From CAZGCA01 sp964524145 (GTDB lineage Bacteria; Hydrogenedentota; CAZGCA01), in contig CAZGCA010000005.1 in NCBI GenBank assembly GCA_964524145.1, positions 1 through 64,000 on the forward strand: a DNA stretch of 64,000 nt, read 5' to 3'. The notes beneath the pieces were generated by a model that did not search any database, was not told the DNA's origin, and worked only from the letters and a program-made list of their open reading frames with translations. The position numbers were made by a program, and so were the translations under genes. Shown here piece after piece: positions 51,546-58,355 of the stretch (position 1 is the first letter of the stretch; every line of letters starts with the position of its first letter).

Positions 51546-52409
51546 TTACCGTGCGAAGCTCATGATGAGCGAGCCGACGAGGCGGTTCCATCCGTCGGCG
51601 AGCACAAACATGATCACCTTGAAGGGGAGCGAGATGAAGATCGGGGGAAGCATAAACATGCCCATAGACATGAGCGTGCTGGCGACGACCATGTCTATGA
51701 TCAGGAACGGTATGTAGAGCATGAACCCGATCTCGAACGCTATCCGCAGCTCGCTGATGACGAAGGCGGGTATCAGCACGTGTGTGGGCACGTCGTCGAG
51801 CGTGTTGGGTCTTTCGATCTCCGAGAGCCGGACAAACAGCAGGAGATCGCGCTCGCGCGTCTGGCGGAACATGAACTCTCTGATGGGGGTGAGGGCACGG
51901 TCGAACGCCTCGGCTTGCGTAATCTCCTGAGCCATGTACGGCTGGAACGCGTCGACGTTGACCTGTTGCCATGTGGGCGCCATCACGAAAAACGTCAGAA
52001 ATAGCGCCAGCCCCACGAGCACCTGGTTAGGCGGCATCTGCTGGGTGGCGAGCGCTTGGCGGAGGAACCCGAGCACGACGATGATCCGGGTGAACGAGGT
52101 CATCATCACGAGGATAGCGGGTGCGAGCGCCAGGATGGTTACGAGAAAGAACACCTGGAACGCGGTCATGACCTGCTGCGGTGTTTCGGCAGTGGCGACC
52201 TCGAGACCGACCCTTGGTATGGGTATGGGAGCCGCTTCTTGCGCCAGCGCCGAAGAATGAGGGAGAGCGAACACCAACACAGCAAGCGCCGCCGCCAACA
52301 GCAAGGTGGAACGTAAAGGGTGAAAAGAAAGACGTAAGGCGTAAGGTGTGAGTTGCCGGCGAAACGGTGTCGATTTTACATTGTCAGTTGTCCGTTTCAG
52401 ATTTTGCAT
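51546..52409 (-). CDS. fliP: Flagellar export apparatus protein FliP
   Basis: Core protein of the type III export gate. The mature part runs from EAAPIPIPRVGLEVA; TRIIVVLGFLRQALATQQMP, FRQTRERDLLLFVRL and MGMFMLPPIFISLPFKVIMF are family motifs, with four membrane helices. A signal-like helix (STLLLAAALAVLV) precedes it, as in other FliP proteins. The frame is open back to 52532, because two 38-bp repeats each supply an in-frame MQNLKRTTDNV. I give the start at the second repeat (52409, 287 residues), but an unusual start nearer the signal helix is possible. The repeat sequence has evidently altered the gene's 5' end. Confidence 0.92.
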   Translation of the reverse strand: MQNLKRTTDNVKSTPFRRQLTPYALRLSFHPLRSTLLLAAALAVLVFALPHSSALAQEAAPIPIPRVGLEVATAETPQQVMTAFQVFFLVTILALAPAILVMMTSFTRIIVVLGFLRQALATQQMPPNQVLVGLALFLTFFVMAPTWQQVNVDAFQPYMAQEITQAEAFDRALTPIREFMFRQTRERDLLLFVRLSEIERPNTLDDVPTHVLIPAFVISELRIAFEIGFMLYIPFLIIDMVVASTLMSMGMFMLPPIFISLPFKVIMFVLADGWNRLVGSLIMSFAR

Positions 52410-52413
52410 TGCC
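52376..52413. repeat. 38-bp direct repeat, copy 1, at the fliP start
   Basis: Identical to 52493-52530, 117 bases away (39 codons). The flanking sequence (CGTAAGGCGTAAGG-like and CGTAGAACGTAAAG) is related too, so the repeat is part of a longer degenerate module. It encodes MQNLKRTTDNV on the minus strand. Confidence 0.9.
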
Positions 52414-52492
52414 GAACGTGAGGGTATGGTGGTAAGGCCTGACCGGAAACGTAGAACGTAAAGAGGGAGTCGCGGAGAAAACCTTCTGCATC

Positions 52493-52530
52493 TTACATTG
52501 TCAGTTGTCCGTTTCAGATTTTGCATTGCC
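52493..52530. repeat. 38-bp direct repeat, copy 2, between fliO and fliP
   Basis: Identical to 52376-52413. It ends 12 bases before the fliO stop codon at 52542. Confidence 0.9.
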
Positions 52531-52541
52531 AAAGGGCTCGT

Positions 52542-53273
52542 CTAGCCCCGTTCCTCACCATCGATTCCCTCGGAAAACTCCTTTATCTTCTCAAGCTCGC
52601 TTCTAAGGTCTTCGAGATGTTCGGCCACCCCGAGTCTTTCTTCAACGGGCTTGCGGCGCTCGAACCGTTTGTGGAACCTGTCGAGGTATTTTCCAAACGC
52701 GGCCGAGGTCGGCTCGGTCTCGCCTGGGGCCACCCCGAATTCGGTAAGGACTTTCGGATCGGTTATCTCCGTGATGCACGATATGGCGTTCGGGGTGGTG
52801 CCGACAACGAGTATCCTGTCGGGAAGCCTGACCCAGTAGAGCGAGGTCTTGGGAGCAAGTTGCATGCGGCCAATTATCTTGCCGAAACGTTGGTCGAGCA
52901 GAAACGTGCTCTTGCCGCCGAACTTCTTCACCAGATACACCACGAAAAAGAAGCCGCCCAGCACAACAACAAGGGCTATGGACATTCTGACAAGGTCTTT
53001 GAACGCACTCGGTTCAACGCCGGTTTCGGCAGCAGTCTCGCGACCCGCGTAGTACTCCTCGAGTGTGAGCGATCCCTCGGTACCGAGAGCCTCCTCAGCG
53101 TCCCAGGTCTCTTCGGGTTGCAGTGCGGACTCGTCTTCGAGCGCGTCGTCAGCAATGACGGCAGCGGCGTCGGGCGCCTCTTCCTGCGCAACGGCACACG
53201 CGGCGACTGCCACAGCCGCAACGCACAATCCAACGTAACGTAACGGTGCAGGTAGTCTGGGTCTAAGAACCAT
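52542..53273 (-). CDS. fliO: Flagellar protein FliO
   Basis: 243 residues from the ATG at 53273, which overlaps the end of fliN and has an AAGGTG binding site; the frame extends to 53312. A signal-type N-terminus (YVGLCVAAVAVAACAVAQ), an acidic linker of about 60 residues, one membrane helix (MSIALVVVLGGFFFVVYLV) and a cytoplasmic FliO domain with LDQRFGKIIGRMQLAPKTSLY and RILVVGTTPNAISCITEI. FliO is the scaffold that helps assemble FliP in the export gate. It sits in the usual order fliN-fliO-fliP. Confidence 0.88.
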   Translation of the reverse strand: MVLRPRLPAPLRYVGLCVAAVAVAACAVAQEEAPDAAAVIADDALEDESALQPEETWDAEEALGTEGSLTLEEYYAGRETAAETGVEPSAFKDLVRMSIALVVVLGGFFFVVYLVKKFGGKSTFLLDQRFGKIIGRMQLAPKTSLYWVRLPDRILVVGTTPNAISCITEITDPKVLTEFGVAPGETEPTSAAFGKYLDRFHKRFERRKPVEERLGVAEHLEDLRSELEKIKEFSEGIDGEERG

Positions 53274-53658
53274 CACCTTTTCCTTCAGTGTCTTGGACCT
53301 GTTCTTCTTCACCCGGTTCGGCAGCGATAGTCGTCAACCTCACAGCGAGCATATCGGCGATGACCACAATCTCGCCTCTGGCAAGGAACACGTCATTGAC
53401 GAAGACATCGACCGTCTCACCAGCAAGTTTGTCAAGCTGTATGACGGCACCCTTGCGCATGTTAAGCACGTTGCGGACCAGCAACTTTGCACGGCCGAGC
53501 TCGACCGTGACTCTCAGCTTGACATCCGAGAGCATCTTGACATCTCTTGACGGACGGGCCTGCGACGTCGCATCCTGAATGGGCTCGAGTTCGGCCGGAT
53601 CGTCTTTCACGACCGGGATGTCAGGTCCTGTCAGGATAGGTCCCTTCTCAGTGGTCAA
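53263..53658 (-). CDS. fliN: Flagellar motor switch protein FliN
   Basis: A 131-residue C-ring protein. The SpoA domain covers residues about 42-115: SDVKLRVTVELGRAKLLVRN, MRKGAVIQLDKLAGETVDVF and LARGEIVVIADMLAVRLT are the classic FliN motifs. The start is a TTG (53658) with a GGAGGGAG binding site. It follows fliL by 15 bases; fliM, the partner that normally separates the two, is not present in the window. Confidence 0.93.
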   Translation of the reverse strand: MTTEKGPILTGPDIPVVKDDPAELEPIQDATSQARPSRDVKMLSDVKLRVTVELGRAKLLVRNVLNMRKGAVIQLDKLAGETVDVFVNDVFLARGEIVVIADMLAVRLTTIAAEPGEEEQVQDTEGKGDGS

Positions 53659-53673
53659 TGGTATCTCCCTCCG

Positions 53674-54195
53674 CTACTGAATGGCGAACGAATTGAACCG
53701 GACAGCAGTAACCGCCTCGTAGCCGAGCTCCGCATTGATCTTATCAACCATCTCCTTGCTGAGCCGCTGTTTGGCTTCAGTACTCTTTAATTGGTCGAAC
53801 CTCTTGTCGGAAAGCAGCAGGATGAGCGTGTGTTTCACCTGTGAGAGGATGGGATCGTCATCGTTCTCGAACCTCGTTTTCAGTTCGGGACTGGCCAGCG
53901 TGAGCTGTGGGTCGATTTGCAGGTACCGGTCAATGCCGCCGTGGTCAATGTTGGCTATAATCGAGCCCACATTATAGACCACTTGGGTTCCCTCCGGCTC
54001 GGAGCCCAGGATCGCTTCCAGTTCCTCCTCACTGTCCGGAGGTCCAAGCATGGGGATGAGAACGAGAAACACCACGGCACATGCCGCCCCGGCGCATCCG
54101 ATAATCACGACTGCAAAGATGACCATCTTGATCATCCCCCCACCTTTCTTCTCAGTGGGTTGTTCTGGTGCTTCGTCTACCTCTTCTCCGGCCAT
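53674..54195 (-). CDS. fliL: Flagellar basal body protein FliL
   Basis: A 173-residue single-span membrane protein. An acidic N-terminus is followed by a helix (MIKMVIFAVVIIGCAGAACAV) and a periplasmic FliL domain (VGSIIANIDHGGIDRYLQID, HTLILLLSDKRFDQL and EMVDKINAELGYEAVTAV). It forms rings around the MotAB stators. A GGAGGAATGTGAG binding site supports the start. It lies directly after motB, as in several non-enteric flagellar operons. Confidence 0.9.
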   Translation of the reverse strand: MAGEEVDEAPEQPTEKKGGGMIKMVIFAVVIIGCAGAACAVVFLVLIPMLGPPDSEEELEAILGSEPEGTQVVYNVGSIIANIDHGGIDRYLQIDPQLTLASPELKTRFENDDDPILSQVKHTLILLLSDKRFDQLKSTEAKQRLSKEMVDKINAELGYEAVTAVRFNSFAIQ

Positions 54196-54235
54196 CTCAC
54201 ATTCCTCCTGACAATCATCTTCGGTGCCACCGGCA

Positions 54236-54970
54236 TCATGTCACCGGCTCCGGTTGTCCCGTCAGGCCTCTTGGCCTCACCGTGAGCTCGACCCGCCGAT
54301 TCCTGGCTCTGCCGTCCGGCGTGTCATTCGTCGCAACGGGACGGTTCTCGCCAAACCCCGATACGAACGTCGTGGCAGCGTCTATGTCCTCCTCGTCAAT
54401 AAGATACCTCGCGACACTGACCGCGCGCGCAACCGACAGCTCGAGGTTCGATGGAAATTCCTCGGTATGGATGGGCACATTATCTGTGTGTCCTTCAACG
54501 CCAATAACCCGGTCCGGAATCTCCTTGAGCATGCCGGTGACGTCAGTCAGTATTGGCGCCGCCCCGGGTTTCAGGTCGGCCTTACCTGTATCGAAGAGAA
54601 CCGGGCTCTGGAGCGTGACCTTAATGCCGCCCCGTTCAATCTGCGTGACCCGCACCTTACCTTCCAACCCGTGGACCTTAATGTACTTGGCGAGCCTGAT
54701 AGCCGCGTCCTGCATTCTTCTTTGTACAGGCGGCTCGTAAATGGGCTTGATGAGCTGAAGCAACACCTCTTCCTTGTTGAGAACGCCGAGAGCCCCCTGG
54801 AGTGAGGCCATGGCCTTCTTGAACTCCTCCTCGTGGATAGTCGAAAACGACAGAAGCAGCACGAAGAAGGTCAGTAGCAGGGTCATCAGGTCGCCGTACG
54901 TGACCATCCACCCAGGCGCGCCGCCCCCGCCGCCACCTTCATCGTCCCTGCCGCCTCTTGCTCTTGCCAT
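54236..54970 (-). CDS. motB: Flagellar stator protein MotB
   Basis: A 244-residue protein. A short Gly-rich cytoplasmic start precedes the single helix WMVTYGDLMTLLLTFFVLLL, whose D27 is the ion-carrying Asp. The C-terminal OmpA-like peptidoglycan-binding domain has VIGVEGHTDNVPI and RNRRVELTV. It pairs with MotA, the next gene upstream on this strand, to drive rotation. Confidence 0.94.
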   Translation of the reverse strand: MARARGGRDDEGGGGGGAPGWMVTYGDLMTLLLTFFVLLLSFSTIHEEEFKKAMASLQGALGVLNKEEVLLQLIKPIYEPPVQRRMQDAAIRLAKYIKVHGLEGKVRVTQIERGGIKVTLQSPVLFDTGKADLKPGAAPILTDVTGMLKEIPDRVIGVEGHTDNVPIHTEEFPSNLELSVARAVSVARYLIDEEDIDAATTFVSGFGENRPVATNDTPDGRARNRRVELTVRPRGLTGQPEPVT

Positions 54971-55003
54971 CTCGGTAATCCAGGTCTTGTTCCGGCCCGC
55001 TCC

Positions 55004-55789
55004 CTACGCGCCCTCTTCGGCCGATGCCTCCGCAGGCTCACCTCTCATACTCGGAGCCACGAAAGCCTTCAACTTCTGCTCGACAACCCTCGGGTTGTCG
55101 CCGGATTGTATCGACAGAATGCCCTCGATGATAACCTCCTTTGTCAAAATCTCGGTGCGCGTTCTCACCTTCAGCTTGCCGGCTATCGGCAGGAATATAA
55201 GGTTTGCCACAAGCGCACCGTACAGCGTCGTGATCAGGGCAACCGCCATACCCTCTCCGATCTGCGACGGGTCCTCCATCGCAGCCAACATCGCGATGAG
55301 ACCGATGAGGGTCCCTATCATCCCGAAAGCCGGCGCATAATTGCCCATCGCTGCGAATATGCCCTGCCCCAAACTGTGCCTGTCTTCGAGAAATGCGAGT
55401 TCCGTCGTAAGTATGTCCTTGATAAGTTCGGGCGCAGTACCGTCAACGGCGAGCTGGATGCTCTTTTCGAGGAACTCGTCGCCCGCCTCGGCAGCCTGCT
55501 GTTCGAGTGCAAGAATTCCCTCGCGGCGAGCCACGGTCGCGAAGCCAACGATTTTGTCAATGACGATCGTCGGAGGGGACGCCTTGTGGAAGAAGGCGTT
55601 CCTCACAACCTTGACAACGCCGAGCACATCCTGGAGCGGAAAACTCACAAGGGTTGCCGCCACAGTGCCCCCCCCCACTATCAACAATGAAGGGATGTTT
55701 ATGTACAGCTTCGGTTGTCCCCCAGTGAGTATCGCCAAGAATACGCACGCGACACCTGCTATTATGCCCAGTACGGTTGATATATCCAT
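55004..55789 (-). CDS. motA: Flagellar stator protein MotA
   Basis: A 261-residue protein with four membrane segments. YINIPSLLIVGGGTVAATLV, a cytoplasmic loop carrying EKSIQLAVDGTAPELIKDIL, and MGNYAPAFGMIGTLIGLIAM plus GALVANLIFLPIAGKL are MotA/PomA motifs. It forms the ion channel with MotB. The stator genes lie inside the basal-body operon rather than next to chemotaxis genes. Confidence 0.94.
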   Translation of the reverse strand: MDISTVLGIIAGVACVFLAILTGGQPKLYINIPSLLIVGGGTVAATLVSFPLQDVLGVVKVVRNAFFHKASPPTIVIDKIVGFATVARREGILALEQQAAEAGDEFLEKSIQLAVDGTAPELIKDILTTELAFLEDRHSLGQGIFAAMGNYAPAFGMIGTLIGLIAMLAAMEDPSQIGEGMAVALITTLYGALVANLIFLPIAGKLKVRTRTEILTKEVIIEGILSIQSGDNPRVVEQKLKAFVAPSMRGEPAEASAEEGA

Positions 55790-55853
55790 CTCTTCCTAAA
55801 AGCCTCCAACCCCAGCGCCACCCTGCACGTCGCGCAACGCTGCCGATAAATCC

Positions 55854-56078
55854 TTATTCAGAATCGTCCGCACCAAGAATGCCCGCCATGGTGTTCCAGG
55901 TATTGACGCTACGTTTATATTCTATCACTTTTCGCAGGACTTCGTCAACAGTTTCCTGCACCAACACCTTCTGGTCGTTCACCAGAGTTATTATTGTATC
56001 CGGGGTTGCCTCGACGAACTTTATGAGCTCGGCGTTTACGTAGAGTTCGGTTTGATTAAGCCGTGTGAGGCGAATCAT
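55854..56078 (-). CDS. flbD: FlbD-family flagellar protein
   Basis: 74 residues from the ATG at 56078 (a GTG at 56087 adds three). The whole chain is the small FlbD domain: MIRLTRLNQTELYVNAELIK, VEATPDTIITLVNDQKVLV and the helical end. Members sit after flgE in the flagellar operons of spirochaetes and firmicutes; the role is unclear. It is not the NtrC-type FlbD regulator of Caulobacter. Confidence 0.9.
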   Translation of the reverse strand: MIRLTRLNQTELYVNAELIKFVEATPDTIITLVNDQKVLVQETVDEVLRKVIEYKRSVNTWNTMAGILGADDSE

Positions 56079-56190
56079 GTCGCCCACCGCCTTTCTGTTT
56101 GGCGCCGGGTGGGAGGCGGAAGGAACGCTGCCTTCCGCCTCTCCACCTCGACTGCCGTTACTACACTACCTCACGTCACTGTGACCGGGA

Positions 56191-57423
56191 TTACCTCACG
56201 AGATTAACTGTCTCGTTCAGAATCAGGTCGGCCGTCGTGACCGTTCTCGCGTTAGCCTGGAACGCACGCTGTGCGAGGATCATGTTGGCGAACTCGGTCG
56301 CCAGGTCGACGTTCGATCCTTCGAGCGCGCCGCCGACCATGCTGCCTCGGTCGCGGTCGTTCGGAGCACCTATTCGGGCCGCGCCGCTGTTAATGGTCGT
56401 AGCAAAGAGGTTGCTGCCTTCCCTGCTCAGGCCGCCGGGGTTGCTGAACGTTGCGAGCGCGACCTGTCCGAGCGTCTCGGTCAGCCCGTTCGAGTAGACG
56501 CCGGTGATCATGCCACTGGTGCCTATCGAGAAGCTCTCCAACGTTCCCTGGGTAAACCCGTCCTGGCTCAACACCGCAACGCTCGTATCGCCCGACAACT
56601 GTGACATACCACTGAAATCGACGCTGATTGACGAGTCGGCGGCACCGTTGGCGTACGTGGTGATGGTTATTGTGCCCGGGCTACCGGCCAATACCTGCCC
56701 ATCGGAGTCGAACGTGAGAACATTGCCGGCAGGCGTGGTGTTCGTACCGGCGGACACGGCACTGACGTCCCAAGTCCAGGCGCCTGGTCCCGTACGCACG
56801 AAGTCGAGCGTCACGTCCACGGGCGTTCCCAGCGAGTCATAGACTGTGATCGTTCGCTGTAACGTCGAGGTCAGCGGCGTGGCGGGATCCAGGTTGCCCA
56901 CAAGCGCCGCCGCTGTTGTCGCAGCCGCAGTGCTCGCACCGCCAAGAGGGATCGACAGTTGGCCGTACGGTCCGTTGGGATCAACGACACCGCTGACCGC
57001 CGTGAACCCCTGCGCGTAGAGACCCGTTGCGGGATCGACCAGGAACCCGTCCCGGTCTATCAGAAACGAGCCGTCGCGCGTGAAGAAGTTCTGCGTCTGG
57101 TTCGCATCGCTCATCACGAAGAACCCGTCGCCCTGTATGGCGAGATCGCTCAGAACGTTCGTCGTGAGCAGCGATCCCTGGGTGTAATCGGTGTCTATGG
57201 TGCCTATCCTGACACCGAGCCCGACCTGCTGCGGGTTCGTGCCGCTGGTGGCGGCTGTGCCGCCCGACGCGCCCTGCAGGGTCTGACTGAACAGATCCTG
57301 AAACAGCACGCGGGCGCCTCTGTACCCCGTCGTGTTGACGTTGGCTATGTTGTTACCAATGACGTCGAGCTTTGCCTGCTGCCCCTGCAGCCCGCTGACG
57401 CCACTAAATATTGCTGCACCCAT
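56191..57423 (-). CDS. flgE: Flagellar hook protein FlgE
   Basis: A 410-residue rod/hook protein. The N-terminal helix with SGVSGLQGQQAKLDVIGNNI and ANVNTTGYRGARVLFQDL, the LAIQGDGFFVMSD region near residue 90, and the C-terminal NVDLATEFANMILAQRAFQA are hallmarks. It forms the universal joint of the flagellum. The middle (about 140-330) is the variable surface domain. The gene lies between the TIGR02530 protein and flbD, as in spirochaete and clostridial operons. Confidence 0.94.
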   Translation of the reverse strand: MGAAIFSGVSGLQGQQAKLDVIGNNIANVNTTGYRGARVLFQDLFSQTLQGASGGTAATSGTNPQQVGLGVRIGTIDTDYTQGSLLTTNVLSDLAIQGDGFFVMSDANQTQNFFTRDGSFLIDRDGFLVDPATGLYAQGFTAVSGVVDPNGPYGQLSIPLGGASTAAATTAAALVGNLDPATPLTSTLQRTITVYDSLGTPVDVTLDFVRTGPGAWTWDVSAVSAGTNTTPAGNVLTFDSDGQVLAGSPGTITITTYANGAADSSISVDFSGMSQLSGDTSVAVLSQDGFTQGTLESFSIGTSGMITGVYSNGLTETLGQVALATFSNPGGLSREGSNLFATTINSGAARIGAPNDRDRGSMVGGALEGSNVDLATEFANMILAQRAFQANARTVTTADLILNETVNLVR

Positions 57424-57501
57424 TGTAGACCTCCTTGTCTCCGTTGCCTCTGTCAGTCGGCAACGTCGTGAGGCTTCCTCTTTCGAGGTCCGGCCTCTGG
57501 T

Positions 57502-57918
57502 TTAGCTTCCTTGTCCTGCAACCGCTCCGTTTGCCCGGACGATCACCGCACTGTCAATGTTCGTGAAGACGCTGTCGTGCATCTCCTCCTGAACCATCGC
57601 AGTGATCACCGTGCGCTTCGGCACGCTGACAACCAACGCCACCTTGTCCATGACAAGCAGCGATTCCCGTGCGCCCTTCAGGGCTGCACTGTCGACTGCC
57701 TGACGGACAAGCGCCTGCTCGGCATCGCTCAAATGGATCTTGCGCGTCGCAAGACGTTTCTGAGCGTGCGCCGAGAACCGTACGTCGCCGGTGCCCTTGG
57801 CGATCTCGGTGTCGAGAACCGCCTTGAAGCTCGGCGCGCCCGGCTCGGGTCGCGTTGCCGGTCGTGGTTGGCCGACAACCGGTCGCGGTTGTATTGGAGT
57901 TACTATCTTGTTAACCAT
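57502..57918 (-). CDS. TIGR02530-type flagellar operon protein
   Basis: 138 residues from the ATG at 57918; the frame extends to 57981 but overlaps flgD. A Pro-rich start is followed by the conserved core FSAHAQKRLATRKIHLSDAE, ALKGARESLLVMDKVALVVS and VITAMVQEEMHDSVFTNIDS. It is found between flgD and flgE in many flagellar operons and its function is not established. Its start overlaps the flgD stop by eight bases. Confidence 0.88.
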   Translation of the reverse strand: MVNKIVTPIQPRPVVGQPRPATRPEPGAPSFKAVLDTEIAKGTGDVRFSAHAQKRLATRKIHLSDAEQALVRQAVDSAALKGARESLLVMDKVALVVSVPKRTVITAMVQEEMHDSVFTNIDSAVIVRANGAVAGQGS

Positions 57919-58327
57919 TGTTTGAACCTGCATCCAGTTGGTAGACCCGGAACACGCTTTCCAGCCGTACCGGAACACCATCCACCATCAGTACCGGTAC
58001 CGAGTTTTCGAACATCACCTCGTTTACCTCACCGGTTACCACCGAGCCGTCCGGCCCGATCGCCTCGACGCCCTTCCCGACCAGGCTCGTCGCTTGCAGG
58101 AGTCCAAACGCCTGGAAACCGCTGCGCAGATTGGTCATCTGCTCGAGCGCTGTGAACTCCGCGAGCTGGCTCAGGAATTCGCGGTCAGAGATTGGTTCGA
58201 GCGGATCCTGGTTGGCGAGTTCCGTCGTGAGAAGCATCAGGAAATCTTCCTGCATAAGCTCCGAGTCGGTACCCGCAATTCCCTCAGGTAGCCCGAACAA
58301 CTGCGTAAATACGGGCGATACATTCAA
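57911..58327 (-). CDS. flgD: Short flagellar hook-capping protein FlgD
   Basis: 138 residues from a TTG at 58327, chosen because AAAGGAGGTG lies nine bases upstream and no in-frame ATG suits; the frame extends to 58420 without a binding site. The conserved FlgD_N core QEDFLMLLTTELANQDPLEP, FLSQLAEFTALEQM and ATSLVGKGVEAIG is present, followed by a short beta tail. The Ig/Tudor-like domains of enteric FlgD (about 230 residues) are missing, as in spirochaete and firmicute FlgD. It caps the growing hook. Confidence 0.9.
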   Translation of the reverse strand: MNVSPVFTQLFGLPEGIAGTDSELMQEDFLMLLTTELANQDPLEPISDREFLSQLAEFTALEQMTNLRSGFQAFGLLQATSLVGKGVEAIGPDGSVVTGEVNEVMFENSVPVLMVDGVPVRLESVFRVYQLDAGSNNG

Positions 58328-58355
58328 GCTGCTCCACCTCCTTTCAACTGCTTGT

